Assembly: GCA_031472005.1 (NCBI GenBank)
Contig: PZJY01000001.1
Span: 3,534,001-3,598,000, forward strand
DNA length: 64,000 nucleotides
Origin: Tetracladium setigerum
Lineage: Eukaryota > Ascomycota > Leotiomycetes > Helotiales
Reading direction: 5' to 3'
Positions 13,001 through 25,800 of the stretch are shown here, piece after piece. The translations under genes were made by a program, and so were the position numbers. The notes below the pieces were generated by a model. That model saw only the letters and a list, made by a program, of their open reading frames with translations. It was not told the DNA's origin and searched no databases. The first letter of the stretch is position 1. Each line of letters begins with the position of its first letter.

Positions 13001-15761
13001 ATTCTGATGTTTTGTTACTCAGTCTTGATGTGGATACCGCCTATACGGGCCAGAGGGCAAGGTCTGCTGTGCTCGATACTACATTTGAGAAGGTACTACA
13101 AGATTGCAAGACCACGAAGCCTTCTTTGAAGAAGGCATCTGGAATCTGGCTATTCTGCTTGGTTCAGTACTGCGGACAGCTGAGCAACATCCAGAGAAGA
13201 CTTAGAGAGTGTCAAGCAGCTTTCATGGGCCTGCTGTCCGCCCGTGATGAGCTCGTCCAAGAGACAGCTTCTCGTGGATTAAGTCTTGTCTACGAACAGG
13301 GCGACGCGGAGCTCAAGGAGAGGCTGGTTAAGGATCTCGTAGCATCTTTCACAGGATCAAGCACCCAGTTGAAAGTCGACGAGGAAACCGAGTTGTTCGA
13401 ACCAGGCGCCTTACCTACAGGAGAAGGCAACTCAGTCACATCATACAAAGATATTATCTCCTTGGCTGACGAGGTTGGCGACCAAAGTCTGGTGTACAAA
13501 TTTATGTCATTGGCTTCGAATGCGGCGACATGGTCTACGAGAGCCGCCTTTGGACGATTTGGGCTTAGCAATATACTGTCTGAGTCTGAGGTTGACCCAA
13601 AGCTGTACCCAAAGCTCTACCGTTATCGATTTGACCCCAATCCCAATGTCCAGCGCTCGATGAACGATATCTGGACTTCTCTCGTCAAGGACTCTAGTGC
13701 TACTATCAACTTGCATTTCGAGGAAATTCTGGCTGATCTTCTCAAAAGCATAGTTGGAAAAGAGTGGAGAATCAGACAAGCCAGCTGTGCGGCACTTTCG
13801 GATCTGATACAAGGGAGAGAGTTTGAGAAGTACGAGAAGCACCTTCATGACATTTGGCAGGCTGCCTTCAAGGTTATGGATGATATCAAGGGTTCTGTCC
13901 GAAAAGCAGCTCTCTCGTTGAGTATGGCTCTGACCGGTATCTTGGTACGCCAACTCGAAGCAGGAACTTCATCCAAGCATGCTCAGTCGATGCTGAAGGA
14001 AGTTTTACCATTCCTACTCTCCAGCCAAGGAATAGAGAGTGGCGCGGAAGACGTCAGGGCGCTCTCAACAATCACAGTAATCAAGCTTACCAAAAAGGTG
14101 GGAAAGCATTGTTACCATTCGTTCCAACCCTGGTTGACCAGTTACTCGCATTGTTAAGTACAATGGAGATGGAGGGTGTGGACTATTTGTACTTGAGAGC
14201 AGCACAGTACAATCTGACCGAGGAAAAGATTGATAACGCCAGATCGAAAGGAGTTTCACATTCACCTCTGATGGAAGCCATCGAACGCTGCCTGGACCTA
14301 CTCGATGAGCCAACAATGAAAGAGCTTGCCCCTAAACTCCAGAACGCCATCAAGACATCGCTTGGTATGCCATCGAAAATTGGATGTACTGCGGTACTCG
14401 TCAGTCTCGCAACCAGACACTCCTTCGTCTTTCGTCCTTACGCAGATTTGTTCCTCAAGGTAACAGAAAAGGCAGTGTTGGATCGGAACAATGCAGTTAG
14501 CGCTGCTTATGCAAGAGCGGCTGGATATCTCGCTCGTCTTGCATCGGATGAATCACTCTTACGATTGGCATCATACGCAAAAAACCTTTATTTTGAGGCC
14601 GAGGACGAATCGAAACGCCAAATTCCAGCCGAGTTCATCTACGCAATCTCCAAGTTTGCAACCGATCGCTTCAACGCTCTGGCATCTGATTTCCTCCCAT
14701 TTGTCTTTTTTGCTAAGCACGACTTGGATGAGCATGTCAGGGATCAATTTGAGAAGACATGGAGCGAGAACGTCGGTGGCGCTCGTGCGGTACTTCTCTA
14801 CTCAAAGGAAATCAACGCTATTTGTCTTGACTCTCTAAGCTCGCCGAAATGGATAATCAAGCACACCGCTGCCCTCACCATCGCCGACGTGGCTGAATCT
14901 GCTGGCACAGAAATTAGTGTACCTAATGCGGCAGTTATTTGGCCAACGCTCGAGAAAGCTTTAGCGCTCAAAACATTCGAGGGCAAGGAGAAAGTACTTG
15001 TCTCATTTGTGAAATTTACAAAAGCTGGCAAAGCTTTTTGGGAAGCCGAAGCTAGTGTAGCTTCGCAAATGAAGAAGATTGCCATTCGAGAAGCAAAACG
15101 TAACAACGATGTTTACCGATCTCATGCATACACAAGTCTTGGAGAGTTTGTTGAACAGAGAACAGACATCGACATCTTCGAAGAGGTTTATAATATCGTT
15201 GTTCCTATGCTGGAAGAACTTATTGAGGAAGACAAGATGGACACATCAGATGATACCAAGACTGGTGGAAAATCCACCGAAGCTTCAACGATTACTGCAG
15301 GTATTGGAGCATTATTCAGATCTGTCAATATCAAGAAGCTCGACTCATCGCCACTGAGTCATCTACATAAGCTACTGGAGATTACTGAGAAGGTCATCTC
15401 ATCTACCAAAGCGACAGTTGCAACAAAACTCACAGTCTATGCCCGCACCAAAGATTTGTTCGATGGTCTACGAAAGCGAACCCAGTCACAAGTTCCAAGC
15501 AAATACGATTTAGCCCTTGGTTTCTTTACATTCCTAGAAGTACCATCTGGAGCTGGAAGTGAAGTCTTGAGACAGAAGAGATCTGAGGCCGCCGAAGCAA
15601 TTGTTCAAGCAATTATTGGTGGGGTGTTTGGCACATCCGAAGCTGGACGAGGGGAATGTAAAGCAGCCATCAGGGAGATGACTGCTGAGGGAAGGAAGAA
15701 TGAGAGATCGCCAACGGTCCAGAATTCCTTGGATAGAGTTCTCAAGGGACTAATTGAGTAA
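10050..15761 (+). CDS. ECM29: proteasome adaptor/scaffold ECM29
   Basis: Exons are 10050-10208, 10263-10309, 10364-10484, 10539-11807 and 11857-15761, giving about 1,830 residues; yeast Ecm29 is of similar size. The N-terminus (LVGKVEMRIALAKDDKLES, then SVRNK and VISTCQHI) and the segment DPYWYQLLNSYSP match the family, and the rest is helical HEAT-type repeat. Ecm29 tethers the 19S cap to the 20S core and acts in proteasome quality control. Two oddities: the first intron has a weak GTCATT donor and repeats the start of exon 2 (see findings), and the frame breaks at about 14093-14100, where A5 must be A6 to continue TKK-GGKALLPFVP. After the break the frame is open to the stop at 15761. The break is more likely a base-call deletion than a real truncation, because the C-terminal 550 residues are well conserved in character. 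Confidence 0.93.
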
Positions 15762-15959
15762 ATTTTATATTTACAGCGTAGCGTTAAATAGAAATAGATA
15801 TGTACGATTCACCCTTATCTTGATCTTCGGTACCGTACCCCTTTCCTTACCGAAATCAGGAAGGACGCGCCAAGCATTTCCAAATCAAAAGCTCCAGCTC
15901 TAGTTTCTGTCCCTCTCCATCCCAACATCCTCAAGAATCCCACCTCGTCAACGTTGAAA

Positions 15960-17157
15960 ATGGCAAACCAAATCCCCCGTCTCTTCTCGCGGCACATCTG
16001 CCAGCCATCTGCCCCCTTCTCCCGAGCATCAAACTCAATTCCTCGAGTTCTACGTGCCCCCTTCGCAATGCACCAGTCCGTCGAAGCTACGCATCAGGGG
16101 AGAGTGGTCCACGACCCAAACCAGGGAACAACACCATCAAACTATGGCCATTCGTTGCCATCACCCTCGCTGGTTCGGGGGCATACGCTTTAATGGTTCA
16201 AAGTCGTGCTGGTACGTTGCAATTCCAACTTGTCCCTTAAATGCACCTACCATCCATCACTCGAGCTTCAACAATTTCGAGAGCCGCTTTAAGAGGACTC
16301 GATTGAAGCTCTCGATTCCAAGCTTTCTGCACACTACATCATGCCGCATATCCCAGTGTCCTCTCTCTTTACTCCTACCATACCTCTTTGTTATTATTCT
16401 ATTTCTTCCACATCTTCAAGCACAAAATTCTCTTTACGAATACCTACGAGTATAAACTAAATATCTAACAACCCTCCTCCTCCAACAGACGCAGCTATGG
16501 CACCAACCGAAACCCCAAACTCCCCGCCCCAAAGAAAGATACACCAACCTTCTCCCCACCAACGTAACCGTCCTCTTCGTCCTCGGCGGCCCCGGCGCAG
16601 GCAAAGGCACACAATGTGCTAACCTCGTCCGCGACTACAACTTCACCCACCTCTCCGCCGGCGACCTCCTCCGCGCCGAACAAGAGCGCCCCGGATCCGA
16701 ATTCGGCGAGCTCATCAAATCCTACATCAAGGACGGACTGATTGTGCCCATGGAAGTGACGGTTCAGCTTCTCGAGAACGCCATGCAAGAGAGCATCTCC
16801 AAGTCCAAGGATGGCAAGACCGGGAAGTTCTTAATCGATGGCTTCCCTCGCAAGATGGATCAGGCGGTGAAGTTTGAGGAGACGGTCTGTCAGAGCAAGT
16901 TTGTGCTGTTCTTTGATTGCCCGGAGGATGAGATGATGAAGAGGTTGATGGAGAGGGGGAAGACGAGTGGGAGGGCGGATGATAATGTGGAGAGTATTAG
17001 GAAGAGGTTCAGGACGTTTGTGGAGACGAGCATGCCGGTCGTGGATTATTTCGAGGGCCAGGGGAGAGTGGTCAAGGTGTCGGCTATAAGGAGTAAGGAG
17101 GAGGTTTATGCGGATGTTAGGAAGGGAGTGGAGGGGAGACTTGGGAAGACATTTTAG
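15960..17157 (+). CDS. URA6: UMP/CMP kinase (uridylate kinase) with N-terminal leader and membrane segment
   Basis: Exon 1 is 15960-16211 and exon 2 16489-17157, split by a 277-nt intron. The enzyme core carries the P-loop GGPGAGKGTQCA, the NMP-binding part LSAGDLLRAEQ, IDGFPRK, and the lid region with GRADDNVESIRKRF, all diagnostic of UMP-CMP kinases of the adenylate kinase fold, which phosphorylate UMP to UDP for pyrimidine supply. Ahead of it exon 1 codes a basic, Ser/Arg-rich, mitochondrial-type leader and one hydrophobic segment (WPFVAITLAGSGAYALMV). Three single-base homopolymer deletions must be assumed: C5 at 16057-16061, A3 at 16517-16519 and C4 at 16554-16557. With them the leader, TM segment and kinase core lie in one frame. 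Without correction the kinase ORF has no natural start. The gene is convergent with eIF3m. Confidence 0.9.
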
Positions 17158-18203
17158 ATGGCAAGACAGGAGAAGCGGGGGGATTTTGAACTCTTGCCAT
17201 TCTTCTTCTCATAGGACTTTGTCCAGTTGGGATGGCAGGAAGGGCACCTTTTCTAGGGTCTCAGGATTAACTTCTATAACCTTTTTGTTGTGTTACTAGC
17301 AGGGAATTCATTCAGTTTAGATGGAGAGACGGTTTTGGTTGGGCACATGATCATCATCATTGGATTTCATTACTCCTTTTATATATAATAGAGCAGAAGC
17401 ATAGCAGAGCAACAGCAAAAATTTATACTCAATGTATTTTTATTTGTACCCTTTCAAAGTCACATCGTCGTCTCCTTCTTCGGAGGCGATTATTTAACCT
17501 AACAATATGGAAGTTGTTGCTTTGTGCGTGCTCTATGACTTCGCAGTATGTAATCTTACCTGTAATCTTACAATTAGTAGATCCCAAAAATCCCATCTCC
17601 TCTCGACACCTCATTTCTTTAGTTGGAATTTGATTGACTGCGAGTAATTATACATCACAAATCACAAGAAAAAACTCGGCGTTGAGCAAAGAGAATGTGT
17701 ACAAAGTTTATTGTATTTATTTGTGCCATGCATCATCATAGCTTCTTCTTCATTTTCTTCATCTTTGTTCTTCTCCTCTCATTCACCTCTAAACTCGTCC
17801 GTCGTTTCTGGGAAAAAAAGAGTTCATCTCATCTTTTTTTTCCATCGATCCATCGATCCATCTAAAACTAACCCTCTCCACGAAAAAGCTGAACTCCCCT
17901 CCCCCGATTTTCAATTGAGGAGAGAAAATTTCATGGTGTTTCATCCCCGCATCATGCCAGATGCTTATGCAACCAGTGTACAACATGAACGCCGCGCCAA
18001 ATAAGAACTTTTGGACAAAGATGGGAATGATATGCAGGCAGAATATGCAAACCCGAAAAAGCCAACGCAATTCTAAAAAGAAATATATACCTCCTCTCCT
18101 CTCCTATCTTCTCCTCTCTATCCACGAAAAGCTGATGTGGTGGAGAAGGAAAGAGGGGGAGGGGAAGGGGTTTCTCTAAAGAAAGAACTGCTTGAAAACT
18201 CGC
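17158..18203. other. convergent 3' region between URA6 and eIF3m
   Basis: No gene is supported. The stretch is AT-rich around 17390-17460 and CT-rich around 17740-17870, as expected for two facing 3' UTRs. Small ORFs on both strands overlap one another and look like noise. Confidence 0.6.
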
Positions 18204-19528
18204 TTAATCAGTACCCATCTCGACCATATTATCGCGTCCTCCGCCTGCACGTCGTCCAGCTCCCATTCCAGTTGCTCCAGCTACTTTTCGGTCAGCCTCT
18301 TGGGCGTCACGCTCTCGCTGGGCCTCCGCGGCTTGTCGTTCCCGGGAGATGTTCTCCTTGATGGATTTCAAGGCGATCTTCCAGTTCTCGACCCTGGTGG
18401 CCAATTCACGCCATTGCTTCTCGCCGAAAACACGATATGTGGTCTTGTGGACGAGGAACACCTTCTTTTGCTGTGAGAGCTTGCCTTCCACCAAACCGGC
18501 TCGGATAACATCAATAACCCAGGTCTCGACCTCCTCAGCTGGGATCTGTAACGCCTTGGCGATTTGCTTGTACTCGATCTCGCGGGTGTTGTTGCTTGCG
18601 CAGACGCTGGCCATGGTAAGAAGGCGCATCTTGCGGTGCATCTTGCTGTTGTCCAAACCAGAGCTCTCGATGAAGTCCTCGTTCTCGTCCCTGAAGTCAT
18701 TGTAGTCCTCAAGCTCCTTCTCGGAGAAGATATCGAGTAGTTCGGCCCAGATAGGTTGTGTGTCGTTCAAGGATTGGATGGTTGGGAGGGAAGTAAGATC
18801 GTTGAAATCGTAGTGGGTGTTGGAGAGGAGAGCAGCCTTGAGGGCGCGGATCGAGAGATCTTGAGCTTCTTGGCTGGAAACTTCGTCACCTTCGAATGTT
18901 CGGAGTGCCTTAAGAATGAATTTGTATGATTCCCTGCGAAAAGAATTAGCCAAGTGTTCCTCAAACCGGATAGATTTGCGTACGCTGACTCTCCAACATC
19001 GTCTGCGACCTCTGCCAGTTGACCGAATAGCTTGCGCTGGTCCTCCTCATCAACTTCCCAATCCACAAGCCACTTATCCAGCTGTGCCAATTGTGGCTTC
19101 AAGACATCCCATTGACCACTCATCTTGATAAGCTTAACGATAGCCTGGAAGACATTGAAGCGGACCTCGTTATCCTCCTGCAGCAGATTGAAGATGGTGG
19201 AGAGGGCGTTGAGAGCGAGACCAGTTCCATGGAGAGGGGAGGAGGTAATAGGCTTGCAGAGCGCATCGCACATGCGAGGAAGGAACATGTTGACATTTGG
19301 CGATTGGAAGACCAAGTAGATCAGCAGATTGTAAGCGGCAGTGAACTCCTTCTCCGGTGTCGAGTTGAGGGCCGTGGAGGCCGTTACGAGCTTCTTGAGA
19401 GCGTCATCCTTCTTGTTGCCTTCGAGGAGGGGCTTGATTTCATCGGTGATGCTAAGGTACTCAGCCAGCTCCGTCGCAAGATCGATGAAGGTGCCCTCGA
19501 TGAAGATATATTGACCGGCGTTCGCCAT
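18204..19528 (-). CDS. eif3m: translation initiation factor eIF3 subunit M (PCI protein)
   Basis: Exons 19528-18984 and 18933-18204 join in frame (ESA-ESYKFILKAL) to 424 codons. The protein is all helical in the N-terminal part and has a PCI domain in exon 2: TIQSLNDTQPIWAELLDIFS, a winged-helix part (LLTMASVCASNNTREIEYKQ) and FLVHKTTYRVFGEKQWREL. These match fungal eIF3m, which stabilises the eIF3 complex on the 40S subunit; PCI subunits of the COP9 signalosome (CSN7) are the closest alternative. I used the ATG at 19528 (MANAGQYIFIEGTF), since the fold begins there. An in-frame ATG at 19633 would add 35 low-conservation residues and cannot be excluded. The C-terminal tail is Gly/Arg-rich. 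Confidence 0.93.
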
Positions 19529-20395
19529 GGCTTCGAGACGTTGGGAGACGACGTGGAGTTTGTAGAGGGTCGGGTCGTTGCGTCTGTCACGATTGTTCGG
19601 GAGGTGAGGAGTTGGAGGGGAATCCTGTGGCATTTTTGCGACGGTGGTTTGTGGGTTTGGTTAGCGCGAGTCTTCGGCCCGAAGTTTATCCGATGGGTGT
19701 GTTGTGTTGGTGGTGGTGGTGGTGATGGGGAGGAAAGGAACTTTGAGATGAGTAACTTCTTCTCATCAATCTATGAGAGCTGATTTATAAACTGAACTTA
19801 ATCTACAGCTCACTTTCAGTAACTGATAACTACAAGCCTAGACTATCCTGACAAGGAAACTTTGTTTAGATGCTGCGACATTCTATGTTCAAAAGTGTGA
19901 ACATTTGGTGATTTACCGTCTCAGAAATCGTACGTTTCGCCTTGGTCAGTCAAAAAATCATTATGGTTTGTATATTGACTGCAGTAATACATTAAGTTAG
20001 ATATACCTATATAAGAGGTCCATTTCTCTATTACCTACTATCATGTTCAAAAGGATTGATAGATAGGTAGGTAGTTGGAAGCCTGCCCAATTGTTCTTCT
20101 GTTTGGAGGGCAACACTTCTCCTTTGACGAGTGATTGGAAACGGAATGAAATATAGAATACATACGGAAGATGGATACCGAAGCTAGATACCTTAGCCAA
20201 ACCTTTAAAGTCTCACTCAATTACATCATTGCTTATCGTGATGGGCGAATGTTATCAGATTCTCGTGTGGAAGACTACCCTTACGTTATTGACTTGAAAA
20301 GCCTAGAATCCAGTATATGCTTCTACTTCCAAGTTCCCCCGAATCTAGATATTCTATCTACCAGCTCTAGCTCTAACTGAAAGCTGAAAACCATC
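19529..20395. other. intergenic region upstream of eIF3m
   Basis: This is the eIF3m promoter and the 3' flank of the PLP enzyme gene. If the upstream ATG at 19633 is used, its first 105 bases are coding. No other gene is seen; the DNA around 19980-20200 is AT-rich. Confidence 0.55.
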
Positions 20396-21871
20396 TCACT
20401 TCCCCACCACCCCATCAACCTCCCAAGCACCTCCCTAAACCCCCTCAACAAATCCCCTTCAAATCCTCCCACCCCTCCACCCCAATACTAACCCTCAACA
20501 ACCCCCTCTCGACACCAGGATCCGTCATCGTCCTCCACTCAATCAAACTCTCCACTCCCCAAGACTCGTGGCATGATGGAACAGCTCCAACTTACTCGGC
20601 AATCTCCTCGCGTATTCCTGCTTCCTCAAGGTGATGGAGAACACAGGACCAAAGCCGTTTGGCATTTGCTTAGCGAGCCAGCCATTGCCGTTGTCGATGT
20701 CTGTTGCTTGGAGACTGGCGTGCTCGATTTTGCCGAGGATGGCTTTGATGGTTTTGATATCTGCTGTTTCTTCCGAGGCGGGTGTGTTGAGGGAGGTGTG
20801 AAGCCAGTTTACAATCTTGCCGGCACTTTCACTTTGTCTTTGGACTCGGATTTCCACTGTCAATTGGAACTGATCTTAGCTTATGCTTCTTCTTCACATG
20901 AAAAGGAAAATGGCTCCAAAGCAGAAATGAAATGCGTAACTCACAAGTTCTCACACTCCTAACGCCCAACCACCCCTCCATACTCCCCATCACGCTCCCC
21001 AAGAAGCAACGATCCATAATCAACCGCTCTAACCAACTCTTCCCCTCCCCATCTCCAACCCCAGCAGCATTGATCTTCGGATTAACGCTCAAAGTCCCAC
21101 AGAGCAAATCCGAATGCCCACCCAAATACTTCGTCCCACTATGCATCACAAAGTCCGCACCCCATAGGAACGGATCCTGCAGCGGCGGCGGTCCAAATGT
21201 AGCATCAACACTCAAGTACGCACCCCTCGCGTGAGCTTTCTCGGCAAAGAACTTCAAATCGTAGGCTGTTCCTTGAGGATTGAGTGGAGTCTCGACGTGG
21301 ATTAAATCGCCGGCTTGGATGTCCTCGGGGGACAGTCGAGGGGGAGTTTCTTGAGGCCTGAGAGCCGTTGTTGGAGGTTGATTACGCCATGGCAGCCGTG
21401 GTAGCCTTCGCCTATGCTGATGTTTTTGGGTTGATAGCGACGAGGAGGGCGTGGAAGGCGGAGAGGCCGGACGAATAGGTTACGGTTGGGCCTTTGAGAA
21501 TGGTGCTTAGAATTGCCTCGAAGCGGGTTGTGTTTGGTGCCGTGTACCGGGAGTAGATGTGGTCTTTTGGCGCTACTGTTAACTATATGTATGTATACTG
21601 AATCAGCTGATGTTGACTAGGTACGTATTTTGTAACAGTTGAAGAGATGTAAGGGACGAACATCACGCTCAACCCATGGAACCAAGTTCTCGGGATCACT
21701 ATCGTAGCGAAATGTCGTTGAAAGGTGCAAAGCTGGAGCAACATCTCGTCCAGCATTGAGGTAGTCATCCGCATGGACGGACTTGGATGAGAGAGAGAGG
21801 GAAGCAAGGTGTGAATTTAGGCTTCGATCCTCTGCGATCTCTTTACCATCGAGAGACTGTGAAGTTGCCAT
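20396..21871 (-). CDS. PLP-dependent Cys/Met metabolism enzyme (cystathionine lyase/synthase family), multiply frameshifted
   Basis: Exons are 21871-21662, 21582-20945 and 20856-20396. The fold-type I family signature is present: an N-terminal HADDYLNAGRDVAPALHLS, a YSSGLSAFHALL block, a conserved Asp in the SVDATFG block, and the PLP Schiff-base lysine in MHSGTKYLGGHSD. It resembles the yeast YHR112C-type putative cystathionine beta-lyases more than Str2 or Str3, but substrate cannot be told by eye. Five homopolymer deletions (near 20410, 20454, 20557, 21327 and 21423) break the frame; adding one base to each restores an unbroken chain through to a stop at about 20396. Intron 1 uses a GTTCGT donor. 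Because five breaks fall in 1.5 kb this is the one gene here where true pseudogenisation deserves testing, although all five have the same error-like form as those in essential genes. Confidence 0.82.
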
Positions 21872-22838
21872 AATTAGGTACGTAACAAAAAGATTTACTC
21901 TGAAAATAAAGGTAATTGGCGATATCGCGGTCTCTTTTAAAAGACCTCGAACTTGGGATGGAAAGCCTATGACTGAGAAATGTAGTCACCTCGAGATGTC
22001 GCCATCCCACTTTTGTGGGTCGTTTGAACGGTTACATGACAAATTTGATAATAAATGGAGTATTTGTTGTCTGGTGGCGTTAATTGTGCGCCGATATCCT
22101 GTAGGCATGTTGAGTAAATAATGGAGATTCTTTTGGAATGCAAGGGTGTAGGGAAAGAAGATACCAAGGCTCAAAGGGCGTAAGATTGTCCAAAATGTGA
22201 GGTGGCTGCTGGGCTTTGAACAGAATTTGAGAGAGCAATTTCACTTCAAAGTATCGGCACTCTTTACTTTGAGTTCTTTTTACACTAAGTTTGATTCAAA
22301 CTAAGGCGTTGTTCTTCGCTCCTGCTACGCTTGAGCAGAATTATTGAGGGGTTTTGTCAAGCTCTCGGTATTCTTTGCACCTGCCCTTAGAACCCAGATT
22401 CAAGAGCTCTCATCTTGTTCAGTAATCATCTTCAGTAATTTGCTTGGAACTAAGCCCATGTCGTGCTTGGTAGTGACTTCTAAATTGAGGAAACATAAAT
22501 CCTCACAAATTTGTTCAGAGTGCAATGGAACCATGATTCGAAAGATGCCAAAGGAGAAATCGTCATAATTTGGACTTCTTTCGTGGATGGTAGGTGTTAT
22601 CATGGTGCTGCATATCAGTTTAGAGAAAGGATGTGTAAAAATGGGGTTTCATTTTCTTCATAAGTACCCATTCCGTTCCCCGAAGAGAATATCGAGAATT
22701 GCTACCTCCAAACTCTTTTTGCGTGTGGCAAAACATTCATCCACCAGTCTTCTTCGCTCCTTCACGTTCCAATACGACGTCCCTTCATAACCAAATATGT
22801 GTCTTTATCCATAATTTCCAATAGACAAGTTTTCACCC
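21872..22838. other. intergenic region between the PLP gene and pyruvate carboxylase
   Basis: It should hold the promoter of the PLP enzyme and the 3' UTR of pyruvate carboxylase. A few short ORFs exist on both strands but none has recognisable features. Confidence 0.55.
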
Positions 22839-25800
22839 TCACTTCTCAATCTTACAAATCAAGTCCGCACCTCCAACCGAGTCGCCCTCCTTGATCTGGA
22901 CGTGTGTGACCTTTCCTGCGTGAGGCGCTGAGATAACCATTTCCTGTTTGACTGATTAGTATTGGTTTCAATTTAAATAGCAGGGAGAGACTCACCATCT
23001 TCATGGCACTGAGCACAGCAATAGGATCTCCCTTCTTGACTGCACCACCTTCCTTGACACGGATCTCAACAACGACACCGGCCATTGGTGCACCAACTTG
23101 GCTCGAATCTCCTGGATCGGCCTTTGGTCGGCTGGTGTTCTCAACAGCAGCCTTAACGTCATCAACGGTGACTTGACGAACTTCGCCGTTCATCTCGTAG
23201 AAGACTTCTCTCTGTCCGGTGGTGTCGGACAATGGACCAACTGCAAGAAGCTTCAAGATCAAGATCTTACCCTTCTCGAGCTCAACGTGGAACTCCTCAC
23301 CAATCTCAGGCTTCGACAAGAAGTAGCGAGTTGGGAGAACGCTCAAATCACCGAACTTTTGAATGAATGTTCGGTAATCATCGAAGACCTTGGGGTACAT
23401 GGCGTAACTGGCAACATCACACTCGGTAACGCTGCCGTACTTGGTGTGAATATCCTTCTTGATCTTTGCGAGATCAAGAGGCTCGAGAGTGAGACCAGGA
23501 CGCTGAGTGAGCTTGCGTCGGCCACGGAGAGCATTGGTTCGGAGAGGTTCTGGGAATCCTCCGTATGGTTGACCCATAAGTCCCTCAAAGAACTCAAGGA
23601 CGGAACCAGGGAAATCAAGCTCTCCAGCACGGGCTTGAACATCATCATAGTTGAGCTTGTTGGAGACCATGAATTGAGCTAAATCTCCAACAACCTTTGA
23701 TGTCGGGGTGACTTTGACAATATCGCCAAGCAAATCGTTGGCTTGCTCGTAAGCCTTCTTTGTCTCGGCCCACTGAGCACCAAGACCAAGTTGCGAAGCT
23801 GGAAATGCGTTAGTTTTAAAATCCTAAAAAACAACGCAAAAAAAGCAGGATAAGATGAGCTCTCACCTTGGAACATCATATTTGTGAGCTGTCCTCCTGG
23901 AATCTCGTGCTCGTAGACCTCTGGGTCAGGTCCTGTTCAATTGATTAGCAAAAGATCACCACAGCCTTGGAAGGAATTTAGTGTACCTGTTAAGCCGGCC
24001 TCGAATGGAGAGTAGAGTAGACGAAGTTGAGCCCAGTAGGTATCGATAGCTCGGACATGGTGAACATTCAAGCCTGGGTTGAGGTCGGATCCTTCCATTG
24101 ACGCAAGGACAGCTCCGACACTTGGCTGAGATGTCATACCAGACAGACTGTCGGTAGCAGTATCAACGGCATCGGCACCGGCTTCGGCGCAAGCAACCAT
24201 GGATGCAACACCAGTACCGGCAGAGTCGTGGGTGTGGACGTGGATTGGAAGATCTGGGTACTTCTTGCGGATGGCTCCGATCAACAAAGTTGCAGCCTTT
24301 GGCTTCAGTACGCCAGCCATATCCTTGACACCAAGGACGTGAATCTTAAGGGCGACGAGCTTATCGACCAAGCTCAAGTAGTACTCGAGATTGTACTTCT
24401 TCTTTGGATTCAACATATCTCCACTGTAGCACACCTAAGGAAAAGTCAGTAAGAAGCCAGTTACAAATGGTAGTCTACGTACTGTTCCTTCAACAACACC
24501 TCCAGCCTTGTGAACGGCATTGATACCGACCTCAAGTTGGTCAATATCGTTCAAGGCATCGAAAACTCGGAAAATATCAACACCACTAAAAAGAAACACC
24601 AAGTTAGCAAATTACCTTTATGAAAGCCGAGAACGCTACTTACTGCTTCTTCGCTTGCTCAACGAAGTGGTAGATGGCATTATCGGGTAAAGAAGAGTAG
24701 GCGACACCGTTTGCACCACGGAGCAACATCTGGAAAGGAATGTTGGGAATGAGCTTTCGCATCTTTCGGAGACGATCCCAAGGGTCCTCATAAAGGAAGC
24801 GCATGGCAACATCGAAGGTTGCTCCTCCCCAGCACTCGAGAGAGTAGAGGTTGCTGTATGCGTGACTGGTCTCCTTGGCAATGTTGAGAAGGTCAACAGT
24901 TCGGACACGGGTAGCGAGGAGCGATTGATGGGCATCACGCCATGTAGTGTCCATAAGAAGACATCCTGGGTTCTTGCGAACAGCTTTTGCGAATGCCTCG
25001 GGTCCTTGCTCTTGGAGGATATTTCTCCATCCAGTTTGGCATGGAACGCTAACATCAATCTTGGACCCGTCGTCATTGAACAACTCTGGCATGATGATGT
25101 CGCCCTTGAATTTGGGCTCGCCAATTTGACCCTTGATACTGCTACCGTTAACGGCAACATCTCCCAGGTAGGCCAAAAGCTTCTGGGCACGGTTCTGAGA
25201 TCCAACGAGATCGAAAAGCTCTGGAGTATCATCGATGAAAGTTGTCCAGCAGTTGCTCTCGATGAAAGTTGGGTGGGTGAGGAGGGATGCCAAGAATGGA
25301 ATGTTGGTCTTGACACCACGAATTCTGAATTCGACCAATGCACGAAGCATCTTTCGTCGGGCAATCTCGTAGGTAGATCCGTGACATGTGCATTTTACCA
25401 ACATAGAATCGTAGCTAAAGAGACATTTTGTCAGTTTCTGCTTTTAGAATAATGATCACGTGATGATATCACATCCTTGTACTTGCGCGCCCATAGAGCG
25501 AAAGAGAGTGCTGAAACAGATTCTTCAAGTACTGGAAGGAATGTGACTCATTCTGGCAACCTGGAAGGTAGTACTTACTGAGGAGTAATGATGGCACCTG
25601 CAAAGCCATTGCCACCATCAAGACGCACACCGTTTCCACCAGCTGATCTGTAGACCTCAATCTTTCCGGTGTCAGGGGAGAACTGCTTCGAGGGATCCTC
25701 GGTCGTGATACGGCATTGAATGGCAAAACCTCTGGTAGAGATTCTGTCCTGGGTCAATCCAAGCTGTGCCAGAGTTGCGCCAGCGGCAATCTGAATTTGA

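Noticed and set aside
14090..14110. Programmed -1 frameshifting in ECM29
   Set aside because: The ACC AAA AAG stretch is near a slippery site but the P-site codon would mispair, no stem-loop is obvious, and many other genes here show the same one-base homopolymer loss.
18137..19783. Long plus-strand ORFs antisense to eIF3m
   Set aside because: They are shadows of a well-supported gene: no domain-like content, and broken by the conserved intron.
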